From positions 1-5,595 of the forward strand of contig USPI01000100.1 of NCBI GenBank assembly GCA_900556535.1: 5,595 bases of DNA, in the 5' to 3' direction. The stretch comes from an uncultured Eubacteriales bacterium. GTDB taxonomy: Bacteria > Bacillota > Clostridia > Oscillospirales > Oscillospiraceae. The position numbers were made by a program, and so were the translations under genes. Shown here piece by piece: positions 1-5,595 of this stretch. The notes beneath the pieces were generated by a model. The model was given only the letters and a program-made list of their open reading frames with translations. It did no database searches and had not been told where the DNA came from. Positions within the stretch are counted from its first letter, which is position 1, and every line of letters starts with the position of its first letter.

Positions 1-297
1 CTTATGATCGGGTTTTTGATCTGTTCCGGCATCCGGAAAAATCATACAGTCACGCTTTCAAACGGCGAAGGTGCAATGAAGGCAGAGCAAATACAGCCGC
101 TTTGGGGAACTGTAAAAGTAAGCGGCGATAGCGACACAGATGTAGTCTTTACTGATGTTGAAACAGGAGAAAAATATATAATCGGGTACATTACACATGG
201 TGTGACAGAAAAAATCACCCTTGAAAAGGATAAATGGTACACAGTAGAAGGCAGCGGCAATCTTACTCTGTCCCCAGTAAACGTCCGAATTGAGTAA
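1..297 (+). CDS. Small membrane-anchored or secreted hypothetical protein (5' end probably cut)
   Basis: I do not recognise this gene. The frame is open from the window edge to a TAA at 295-297. The first ATG is at 4-6, but the preceding codon is also open and no ribosome site can be seen, so the true start is probably to the left. The N-terminus (MIGFLICSGI) is hydrophobic and is followed by Arg-Lys, which suggests the end of a signal peptide or membrane anchor. There is no good lipobox, because isoleucine precedes the cysteine. The remaining ~80 residues are polar with alternating hydrophobic positions (GTVKVSG, DVVFTDVETG, KWYTVEG, LTLSPVNVRI), which suggests a small beta-sandwich exposed outside the cell. 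An internal ATG at 76 follows a GAAGGTG sequence and is a weaker alternative start. Base composition is about 43% GC in rows counted by hand, well below the minus-strand genes, so the gene may be of accessory origin. Confidence that it is coding is moderate to good; its function is unknown. Confidence 0.65.
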   Translation, partial: LMIGFLICSGIRKNHTVTLSNGEGAMKAEQIQPLWGTVKVSGDSDTDVVFTDVETGEKYIIGYITHGVTEKITLEKDKWYTVEGSGNLTLSPVNVRIE

Positions 298-486
298 ATT
301 TCTGTTTTCCGAGCCGATAATCCTCCTTAGGAACTGAGAGATGCTTCATTCTCAGTCGGCAGAAGAATATTTGCAGACCGAAAATGTTTTGCAGCTTCGT
401 TCTTTTTAAGGTGTTAAATCTCCTTGCGTCGCCCGTGCGCTATCCGGCGTAGCCTTACCGCTCACCGCCGGTAGGATTTACAAGCA
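298..486. other. Intergenic region rich in inverted repeats; possible structured RNA or 3' UTR
   Basis: There is no convincing coding frame between the two converging genes. The region has clear secondary-structure potential. At 313-360 there is a compact three-helix layout: GCCG 313-316 with CGGC 357-360, TCCT 321-324 with AGGA 329-332, and ACTGAGA 333-339 with TCTCAGT 350-356, with almost no unpaired bases between helices. A second part has TAAATC 415-420 facing GATTTA 475-480, enclosing either CCGGCG 444-449 with CGCCGG 466-471 or the competing TACCG 456-460 with CGGTA 469-473. A terminator follows at 487-532. This could be a structured 3' UTR, a small RNA, or a repeated palindromic intergenic element. 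It matches no riboswitch class that I can recognise. The strand is undecided because the helices form on either strand. Confidence 0.4.
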
Positions 487-532
487 AAAACGGCCCTCCG
501 TATGATCGTCGTCATTCGGAGGGTCGTTTTTT
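487..532. terminator. Bidirectional rho-independent terminator
   Basis: AAAACGGCCCTCCG (487-500) pairs with CGGAGGGTCGTTTT (517-530) over 14 positions with one G-T wobble. Inside it, after one T-T mismatch, ATGAT 502-506 pairs with GTCAT 511-515 around a CGTC loop, so almost the whole element is a single long hairpin. On the plus strand it runs into TTTTTT (527-532) and would end transcripts of the small left-hand gene. On the minus strand it runs into TTTTT (490-486) and would end copA, whose TGA lies only a few bases upstream. This is the arrangement expected between converging genes. Confidence 0.9.
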
Positions 533-533
533 C

Positions 534-2771
534 TCATTTGAATTTCTTTAGTCTGAGCGCATTTGAAACGACGGAAATTGAGCTGAGCGCCATGGCTGCA
601 CCGGCAAACATGGGGCTGAGCAGCGGGCCGCCGAAGGCATACAGCACACCCGCAGCAAACGGAATGCCGACGCTGTTATAGAAAAACGCCCAGAACAAAT
701 TCTGCTTAATGTTTCTGATGACGGCCTTACTAAGGCGCAGCGCCGTGACGAGCGAGCCGAGCTCCGAGCCCATGAGCACGACGTCCGCCGACTCTATCGC
801 AACGTCCGTGCCGCTGCCGATGGCAGCGCCGATGTCCGCCGAGGCAAGGGCGGGCGCGTCGTTTATTCCGTCGCCGACCATGCAGACCTTCCTGCCCGCA
901 GCCCTGAGCTTTTCGACCTCGCCAGCCTTACCGTCGGGCAAAACGCCCGCGAGCACCTTGTCGATATTCGCCTGCGCTGCAATCGAGCTTGCCGCCTGCT
1001 CGTTATCTCCGGTTAACATAATTGTTTCAATTCCTGCGTTATGCAAAGCATTTATGGCATCTGGGCTATCCTTTTTGACGGTATCGACCGCGCCGAAGAG
1101 CCCTGCAAAGCTGCCGTCGAGAGCGGCAAACATGAGCATATTGCCATCGCGCTCCGATTCTGCGCGCCTGTCTTCCGCGCCGAGCGCAATGCCGTTTTCC
1201 TGCATGAGAAGGGCGTTTCCGATGAGCACGTCATGCCCAGCAACACGCGCTTTTATACCGCGGCCGGGCACTGCCGTTATATTCTCCGCGGTGGGCAGCT
1301 TCAGCCCTCGCTCCTCGGCGGCAGCCGTTATTGCCTTGGCTACGGGGTGCTCAGAGCCCGATTCCGCCGCAGCGCAGACGGCAAGAAGCTCGTTTTCGGG
1401 GAGAGCTTCGGAGTAAATGCTTTGCAGCTTGGGTCTGCCCTCGGTGACTGTGCCTGTCTTGTCCAAAACAACGGTGTCGGCAAACGCCATCGCCTGAAGC
1501 GCCTCGCCGCTTTTATATAGGATGCCCATTTCCGCGCCGCGTCCAGTACCGACCATGATGGCGGTCGGCGTTGCAAGTCCGAGCGAGCATGGGCACGCCA
1601 CGACGAGTACGGACACGAACACGTTGAGCACAAATTCAATATCCTTGCCGCACAGCGCCCAGACGATCGCCGAAACGACGGCTATCGCCATGACGACCGG
1701 CACGAAAACGCCCGCGACCTTGTCTGCGAGCTTCGCAATCGGCGCTTTTTTGCCCTGCGCATCCTCGACCATGCGGATTATCTGCGCAAGCGTCGTGTCG
1801 CCGCCCACCTTGGTAGCAGTGAACACGATAAGCCCCTCGCCATTAATGCTGCCGCCGGTAACGCCGCTGCCGATGCCGAGCGTGACGGGGACGCTTTCGC
1901 CCGTGAGCATGCTCAGATCTGCGCTTGACGCTCCCGAGGTAACCACGCCGTCGCAGGGAAATCTCTCGCCCGGGCGCACGGTTATCACATCGCCCTCGCG
2001 CAGCTCGGACACGGGCACCTCGCCTGTCTCGCCGTGGCGGGTCACGAGCGCCGTTTCGGGCGCAAGCTCCGTCAGCGCGCGTATCGCATCCGAGGTGTGG
2101 CGCTTACTGCGCGCCTCGAGATATTTTCCGAGCATGACGAGCGTAATGACCACCGCCGCACTCTCAAAGAACAAATTCTCCGCATAGCCCACGTCGCCGA
2201 GCGCTATTTTCACGAGCGCATACAACCCGTAGACCAGCGCAGAAAACGTGCCGACCGCAACGAGGGTGTCCATATTCGGATGCCCCTTGACGAGGCTGCC
2301 GAAGCCGTTAATATAAAAGCTCCTGCCGCCTATCACAATGGGCAGGGTGAGCAAAAGCTGCACAAGGGCAAAGACGAGCGGTGCGTGGTGCGGCGACATG
2401 AACGCAGGCAGCGGCAGCCCCGCCATGTGCCCCATCGACACGTACAAAAGCGGCACGGCAAAGCATATGCACACGATAACGCGCCTTTTCATCGCGTCAA
2501 GCTCCGCCTTCTTTTCCGCCTCCTGCTTTCTGCGATTTTCAGCAGCGAGCGCATCGGCGCTGACATACTCCTTCGCACCGAAGCTCAGGCGCGAAACGAG
2601 CTCGATTATCTTCTCGGCGTCGAGCGTATCATCATAAACTATGTCCATTTTTTCGGTCGTAAGATTAACCGAAACGCTCTGCACTCCCGCTTGGCGCTGC
2701 ATGAAGCGCTCAAGGCTCGCCGAGCACGCGGCGCAGTGCATTCCGGATATTATAAACGTTTTTTCGGTCAT
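534..2771 (-). CDS. copA: Copper(I)-exporting P1B-1-type ATPase CopA
   Basis: This 745-residue membrane pump uses ATP to export Cu(I), and probably Ag(I), from the cytoplasm for copper detoxification. It has one N-terminal heavy-metal domain (residues 3-70) with the GMHCAAC metal site (Cys13, Cys16), then a charged linker. About eight membrane segments follow: roughly 97-115, 130-150, 168-190, 200-217, 352-374, 380-402, 690-712 and 716-735. Catalytic motifs are complete: TGES 290-293 (actuator), CPC 393-395 (transmembrane metal site), DKTGT with phosphorylated Asp437, SEHP 473-476, GRG 503-505 (ATP binding), TGDN 587-590 and GDGIND 633-638. Tyr698-Asn699 and Met727/Ser731 near the C-terminus match the Cu(I) signature and argue against Zn/Cd pumps. 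Length is normal for one-HMA bacterial CopA, and nothing looks broken. The ATG start is supported by a strong ribosome site and an HMA domain that begins at once. It has its own promoter, and no copZ, csoR or copY gene adjoins it here. Confidence 0.97.
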   Translation of the reverse strand: MTEKTFIISGMHCAACSASLERFMQRQAGVQSVSVNLTTEKMDIVYDDTLDAEKIIELVSRLSFGAKEYVSADALAAENRRKQEAEKKAELDAMKRRVIVCICFAVPLLYVSMGHMAGLPLPAFMSPHHAPLVFALVQLLLTLPIVIGGRSFYINGFGSLVKGHPNMDTLVAVGTFSALVYGLYALVKIALGDVGYAENLFFESAAVVITLVMLGKYLEARSKRHTSDAIRALTELAPETALVTRHGETGEVPVSELREGDVITVRPGERFPCDGVVTSGASSADLSMLTGESVPVTLGIGSGVTGGSINGEGLIVFTATKVGGDTTLAQIIRMVEDAQGKKAPIAKLADKVAGVFVPVVMAIAVVSAIVWALCGKDIEFVLNVFVSVLVVACPCSLGLATPTAIMVGTGRGAEMGILYKSGEALQAMAFADTVVLDKTGTVTEGRPKLQSIYSEALPENELLAVCAAAESGSEHPVAKAITAAAEERGLKLPTAENITAVPGRGIKARVAGHDVLIGNALLMQENGIALGAEDRRAESERDGNMLMFAALDGSFAGLFGAVDTVKKDSPDAINALHNAGIETIMLTGDNEQAASSIAAQANIDKVLAGVLPDGKAGEVEKLRAAGRKVCMVGDGINDAPALASADIGAAIGSGTDVAIESADVVLMGSELGSLVTALRLSKAVIRNIKQNLFWAFFYNSVGIPFAAGVLYAFGGPLLSPMFAGAAMALSSISVVSNALRLKKFK

Positions 2772-2775
2772 GTGA

Positions 2776-2782
2776 TCACCTC
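2776..2782 (-). promoter_or_regulatory. Ribosome binding site of copA
   Basis: Read on the minus strand, GAGGTGA lies four bases before the ATG at 2771-2769. It is a strong Shine-Dalgarno sequence and fixes the copA start. It lies between the two arms of a 7-bp inverted repeat (ATGTGAT 2770-2776 and ATCACAT 2798-2804, plus-strand coordinates); the near arm runs into the start codon. The site could therefore be affected by folding of longer transcripts. Confidence 0.8.
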
Positions 2783-2784
2783 AG

Positions 2785-2798
2785 TTAGCATTGGCTAA
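2785..2798. promoter_or_regulatory. Candidate operator for copA (TTAGC-N4-GCTAA inverted repeat)
   Basis: TTAGC 2785-2789 and GCTAA 2794-2798 form a perfect 5-bp inverted repeat with an ATTG centre. It lies directly over the predicted copA transcription start, between the -10 box and the ribosome site, where a bound repressor would block transcription. The TTAG-N6-CTAA geometry is that of binding sites of DtxR/MntR-family metal regulators. It does not resemble the CopY cop box (TACANNTGTA) or the GC-rich CsoR sites usually found at copper pumps. The repeat is seen directly; its role and the regulator family are inference. Confidence 0.5.
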
Positions 2799-2802
2799 TC
2801 AC

Positions 2803-2832
2803 ATATTACACCCTCCGAGGCACTAATGTAAA
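2803..2832 (-). promoter_or_regulatory. Predicted sigma-A-type promoter of copA
   Basis: On the minus strand, TTTACA (-35, 2832-2827) and TAATAT (-10, 2808-2803) are 18 bp apart, each one or two bases from consensus. Transcription should start near 2796, about 25 bases before the copA ATG. The spacer holds a short CCTC-G-GAGG inverted repeat (2812-2820). The promoter sits in the 72-bp gap after the upstream gene, so copA can be expressed independently of the spoIIE operon. Confidence 0.6.
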
Positions 2833-2843
2833 GAACTATTTTA

Positions 2844-3170
2844 TTACATCATGAAATACACGAGTGCGGCTGCCGCGCCGCTGCCGAGGATGGCTGACAT
2901 AGCGGCGAGAAGCACGGGCGGAAGCTGCTTTTTCGAGCGCTTTCGCAGCGAGCCCATATACAGCCCTGCTGCCCGCTGAGCCTCACTGAGAAGCTGTGCC
3001 CTGCTCACTCCCGCATCCTTGCCATAGTCCTCGCGCACGATGAATATCGCCTCCTCGAAAATCTTCGGGTCGGGCGAGCGAACCACTATGACCCGTTTTG
3101 CAACTCCTTTTACCACATTGGCAGCCTCCCTGTCGCAGTTTTGCTTATGATAGTCTGTCCGTTTTTCCAT
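2844..3170 (-). CDS. Small tail-anchored membrane protein of unknown function, downstream of spoIIE
   Basis: This 108-residue protein has no function that I can name. Residues 1-75 are soluble and charged, with a central block RVIVVRSPDPKIFEEAIFIV (26-45) that looks like a beta strand followed by a helix. That block resembles short uncharacterised proteins I associate with Oscillospiraceae, though this is from memory only. A basic stretch (RKRSKK, 75-80) precedes one hydrophobic segment (about 83-107) that ends the protein. By the positive-inside rule this predicts a C-terminal anchor with the N-terminal domain in the cytoplasm. The start lies 11 bp after the spoIIE stop, with only a weak ribosome site (GTAGGG or AGAAG), which suggests translational coupling. 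The gene ends in two consecutive TAA codons, with no terminator before copA. In Bacillus, spoIIE is followed by other genes, so this neighbour is lineage-specific. GC-rich codon use matches spoIIE. Confidence that it is a real gene is high; a sporulation role is only inferred from position. Confidence 0.85.
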   Translation of the reverse strand: MEKRTDYHKQNCDREAANVVKGVAKRVIVVRSPDPKIFEEAIFIVREDYGKDAGVSRAQLLSEAQRAAGLYMGSLRKRSKKQLPPVLLAAMSAILGSGAAAALVYFMM

Positions 3171-3181
3171 GCTTCTATACC

Positions 3182-5515
3182 CTACGCGCGCTCTTCCACG
3201 CGCACCGCGAGCACGGTCATGTCGTCGGCGGCACCGAAGCTGCGCTCGGCAGCGCGCAGGGTTGCCCGTGCAAGCCGCTTCATGTCATTACGTTCGGTTA
3301 ACATAATATCACGCAGCCAGGTGTCGTCCTCGTCTCCAACCACGCCGTCGGAGGCGATTATTGCGGTGCTGCCGGGCTTCAGGCTCATTCTCACGATATC
3401 GGGGGCAGCTCCGGCAAAACCGCTCAGCCCCGGCGCAAAGCTCTCGCATTTTATTCGGCGTATGCCCTTGCCGCCGGAAACGTAGCTGGGCGCGGCGCCG
3501 TATTTATAAAAGCAGGTCTCGCCGGAAAAGAGATCGACGCACATTAGATCCACCGTCGCAAAGCCCCAATTGTCGCCGCATTTTAAGAGCATGACGGAGT
3601 TTAATGTTTTCATTGCGACCGCGGGGTCAACGCCTGCACGCAGGAAGCGCTCGAGTATTTCGACGACCTCGCCGCTCTCCCCCGCTGCCTGAGCGCCGCT
3701 GCCCATGCCGTCGGACAGAATGACGCACAGTACGCCCGCGTCGGTTTTAAAATAAGTACCCTTGTCGCCGCTGACCTTCTCGCCTTTTTTCTTCATCGCC
3801 GCTATGCCAACGGACACGGCGAGAGGCTCGGCTTCGAGCAAAACGAGCTTTGCCTCGCTGTCGGGCACGGTGTGCAGGCGGCAAAGTCGAAGACCGAGCA
3901 CAGCCGAGAGCTTGTCGAGATAATTCGGCTGCTTTGTGAGCTTGGGGAGCGAACCGCTTTCTATGACGGCGCGCAGCCTGCCCCTTGCGTCGCGGTAGAC
4001 CGCGGCGTCGGCGTCAATGTCCTCGGACAGCAGGAAGCGAATTAGCCGCCGCTCCGCAAGGTGGTCGGCGCCGTTGGTCCCGGCAAGCTCCTTCGAGACG
4101 CCGAACAATATGTTCGCCATATCTGCATACTGCCCCCACGCTGTGTCGCGGCTCTCGCGCAGGCTTGCGGCAAACTGGCGGCGATAAGCCGAGGCGCGCA
4201 GCTCCGCGTTGACGGCGGTGACGAATGCCTCAGGCGTCCTGCATTTTTCCGTAAATCTGCGCGGCAGGTCGGACACATCGAGCGTACCGCGGCGCTGCAT
4301 TTGCTCCGTTGCGTCGTTGAGTGCACCGAGCGTGTCCAAATAATCGCGATTCCAGCAGCGGTTTTTCTCCCTACAGCCGAGGCAAACGCTGTCGGCGGCG
4401 CGGTCAAAGACCTTGGCGGGGTCGGCATCGTTATACGGCTGCTCGACGTTGCGGCGAACGATCTCATAAAGGCTTTCGTAGGCGCTGCCGAGCCCCATGA
4501 CACGGCGCGCAACGTAGCGGCGCAGTCCCGATTCGCCGCTGCCGCTGACAACGGGCTGCACGACGGAGCCGACACGGCTCAAAAATCCCGAGGGCAGCAG
4601 CAGAAAAATTACCGATGCCGCGAACACCTCAAACAGCGCCTCCGTTCTCTGTGTGACAGACCACGCGCATGCCACCGCCGCAGCGTTTGCGACCGTGAAC
4701 GCGAGCAAAAATGCTATTCTGCCGTGGCGGTTAAAAACGCCCGACAGTAGCCCCGCGAAGGCATATGCCATGGTGAAAAACGGTGTGCCTCCCGCAGTCA
4801 GGTCCATTGCGATGCCGAATGCCGCACCGATGGTGCAGCCGGTCATCATACCGCAGCGCAGCGTGCAGGTCATGATGAGCAGCAGCGCGATAAGCCTGCC
4901 GAGCGACAGTGCGCCGAATATTTCGATCTGTGAAAGCGCCATCAGCAGCACCGCGACGGTTATGACGATACTGCCGCCGTGCCGCAGCTCCTCGGACTCG
5001 GTCGTGCGCTCGGTGTCGTCCATCGCCTCGCGCAGAAACAGGCAGCCGCCGAAGGAGAACACGGTTTCGAGCAAGATGACCGCCGCTGCGGGCGCCTGAC
5101 TGAACACGGTCGTAAAGCTTGCGAGTATCCCCGTGCCGAGCGCGCAGACGGCTGCGACGGTCGGCGCAAAGAGGCGCGACTGCGCAATGCGGGTCTCCTG
5201 AAATGCGAAGGAGACGGTGTACACGAGGAATATCGCCGCCAAGTAGCGTATACTGCCGGAAATGCCCTCGCTTGCGATGTAGCCGGCGGCGGCTCCGATG
5301 AGACAGCCCACGCCGTTTATCCCCGCACCGGACGCCGCGACCGCCGCCATACCGAACGGTCCCGCCGCGCCCAGCAGCCTTGCCGACGCGAGCACCGCGC
5401 CGCCTATCATATGCACCACCGCCATTGCCGCCGTCACGACCTCCGCCGACGCACGCTCCGACGCGCTTCTGCTTATCGCGCCGCGAATCGACGCGATTGG
5501 ATCTTTCATGTTCAT
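3182..5515 (-). CDS. spoIIE: Stage II sporulation protein E (SpoIIE), membrane serine phosphatase
   Basis: SpoIIE dephosphorylates SpoIIAA at the sporulation septum, which releases sigma-F in the forespore; in Bacillus it also binds FtsZ during polar septation. At 777 residues it is slightly shorter than the 827-residue Bacillus protein. Residues ~26-310 hold about ten hydrophobic membrane segments. Residues ~311-560 form the cytoplasmic middle region with a Cys cluster (C378-x2-C381-x5-C387-W388). Residues ~565-775 are the PP2C-type phosphatase, with SGD 582-584, the metal-binding SDGMGSG (Asp602), SDGV (Asp723) and DDMTVLAVRV (Asp764, Asp765); no catalytic motif is missing. Translation begins at ATG 5515-5513 or at the third codon, also ATG. 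Neither has a clear Shine-Dalgarno sequence, and the upstream frame meets TAG at 5560-5558 with no other start. The first ATG overlaps the TGA of an upstream frame, so coupled translation is likely. The 108-aa gene follows 11 bp downstream. The promoter, and any Spo0A boxes, lie outside the window. Confidence 0.96.
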   Translation of the reverse strand: MNMKDPIASIRGAISRSASERASAEVVTAAMAVVHMIGGAVLASARLLGAAGPFGMAAVAASGAGINGVGCLIGAAAGYIASEGISGSIRYLAAIFLVYTVSFAFQETRIAQSRLFAPTVAAVCALGTGILASFTTVFSQAPAAAVILLETVFSFGGCLFLREAMDDTERTTESEELRHGGSIVITVAVLLMALSQIEIFGALSLGRLIALLLIMTCTLRCGMMTGCTIGAAFGIAMDLTAGGTPFFTMAYAFAGLLSGVFNRHGRIAFLLAFTVANAAAVACAWSVTQRTEALFEVFAASVIFLLLPSGFLSRVGSVVQPVVSGSGESGLRRYVARRVMGLGSAYESLYEIVRRNVEQPYNDADPAKVFDRAADSVCLGCREKNRCWNRDYLDTLGALNDATEQMQRRGTLDVSDLPRRFTEKCRTPEAFVTAVNAELRASAYRRQFAASLRESRDTAWGQYADMANILFGVSKELAGTNGADHLAERRLIRFLLSEDIDADAAVYRDARGRLRAVIESGSLPKLTKQPNYLDKLSAVLGLRLCRLHTVPDSEAKLVLLEAEPLAVSVGIAAMKKKGEKVSGDKGTYFKTDAGVLCVILSDGMGSGAQAAGESGEVVEILERFLRAGVDPAVAMKTLNSVMLLKCGDNWGFATVDLMCVDLFSGETCFYKYGAAPSYVSGGKGIRRIKCESFAPGLSGFAGAAPDIVRMSLKPGSTAIIASDGVVGDEDDTWLRDIMLTERNDMKRLARATLRAAERSFGAADDMTVLAVRVEERA

Positions 5516-5595
5516 CGGTTCAGAAGGACGAACGCCAACTTGAGCGCTGTTCCCTGGCTATTGCAATGAACCAGCGTAGGATCATGGTACCAGTC
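5512..5595 (-). CDS. C-terminal fragment of an unidentified gene upstream of spoIIE
   Basis: On the minus strand a frame is open from the window edge through 27 codons to a TGA at 5514-5512. That TGA overlaps the spoIIE ATG as ATGA, the classic overlap of coupled genes in an operon. The visible end of the protein contains HDPTLVHCN and finishes in GTALKLAFVLLNR; it is too short for me to identify. Twenty-seven open codons could occur by chance. The exact ATGA overlap and the absence of a Shine-Dalgarno sequence for spoIIE make a real gene end the better reading. An alternative frame over the same bases ends in TGA at about 5522-5520 and would leave spoIIE uncoupled. Confidence 0.5.
   Translation of the reverse strand, partial: DWYHDPTLVHCNSQGTALKLAFVLLNR

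Noticed and set aside
4..40. Lipoprotein signal with Cys at LIC in the left-hand protein
   Set aside because: Isoleucine directly before the cysteine does not fit the lipobox, which requires Gly, Ala or Ser there.
42..260. Minus-strand 72-codon frame opposite the left-hand gene
   Set aside because: It lies wholly antisense to the better plus-strand frame, and I see no domain or convincing ribosome site supporting it.
333..356. ACTGAGA...TCTCAGT hairpin as a terminator for the left-hand gene
   Set aside because: No T tract follows on either strand. The hairpin at 487-532 is a much better terminator.
333..356. CTGAGAG as part of a TPP riboswitch
   Set aside because: The other conserved TPP-box sequences and helices are absent, and no thiamine gene follows.
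411..480. tRNA-like or c-di-GMP riboswitch-like pieces in the GC-rich intergenic part
   Set aside because: Short stretches resemble a D-arm or a GEMM core, but no full cloverleaf or conserved core could be built on either strand.
709..2798. Long plus-strand frames of 99 to 254 codons opposite copA
   Set aside because: They lie antisense to an intact CopA with all catalytic motifs, are rich in Ser, Arg, Ala and Pro as expected of complementary frames of GC-rich genes, and show no domain or good ribosome site.
2812..2820. CCTC-C-GAGG repeat in the copA promoter spacer as a CueR/MerR site
   Set aside because: MerR-type sites have longer half-sites and a 19-20 bp spacer. This repeat is only four pairs in an 18-bp spacer.
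3098..5569. Plus-strand frames and alternative minus-strand frames overlapping spoIIE and the 108-aa gene
   Set aside because: They are shadows of codon periodicity in GC-rich DNA. Their translations are Arg/Ala/Ser-rich with no recognisable families, while the SpoIIE frame is continuous and conserved.
5554..5574. CTGGCT...AACCAG hairpin upstream of spoIIE as a terminator or operator
   Set aside because: The stem has only six pairs including a wobble, there is no T tract, and it lies inside the open frame that overlaps the spoIIE start.

Overview
The window looks like chromosome from a GC-rich, endospore-forming Firmicute, most likely a Clostridia member of Oscillospiraceae/Ruminococcaceae type. 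The support is a clear SpoIIE sporulation phosphatase, a Clostridia-style single-HMA copper ATPase, and strongly GC-biased codons in the minus-strand genes. I cannot assign a genus.

Layout, left to right. Positions 1-297 (+) hold the end of a small, AT-richer gene for a membrane-anchored or secreted beta-rich protein that I do not recognise. Positions 298-486 have no gene but are dense in inverted repeats, including a compact three-helix arrangement at 313-360. Positions 487-532 form a long hairpin with T tracts on both sides, a bidirectional terminator between converging transcription units. Everything further right is on the minus strand, so transcription runs right to left: the last 27 codons of an unidentified gene (5512-5595), spoIIE (3182-5515), a 108-codon tail-anchored hypothetical protein (2844-3170), then copA (534-2771).

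The unidentified gene and spoIIE overlap by ATGA. spoIIE and the 108-aa gene are 11 bp apart. These three therefore look like one translationally coupled operon. copA is separated by 72 bp that contain a good sigma-A-type promoter, a TTAGC-N4-GCTAA inverted repeat over the predicted transcription start, and a strong Shine-Dalgarno sequence. copA therefore appears to be its own metal-regulated unit placed behind a sporulation operon. No terminator separates them, so read-through is possible.

I found no obviously new multi-gene system. The points most worth following are the unstudied 108-aa membrane protein coupled to spoIIE, the operator-like site at copA (its geometry recalls DtxR/MntR-family sites rather than the usual copper-regulator sites), and the structured 313-532 region.
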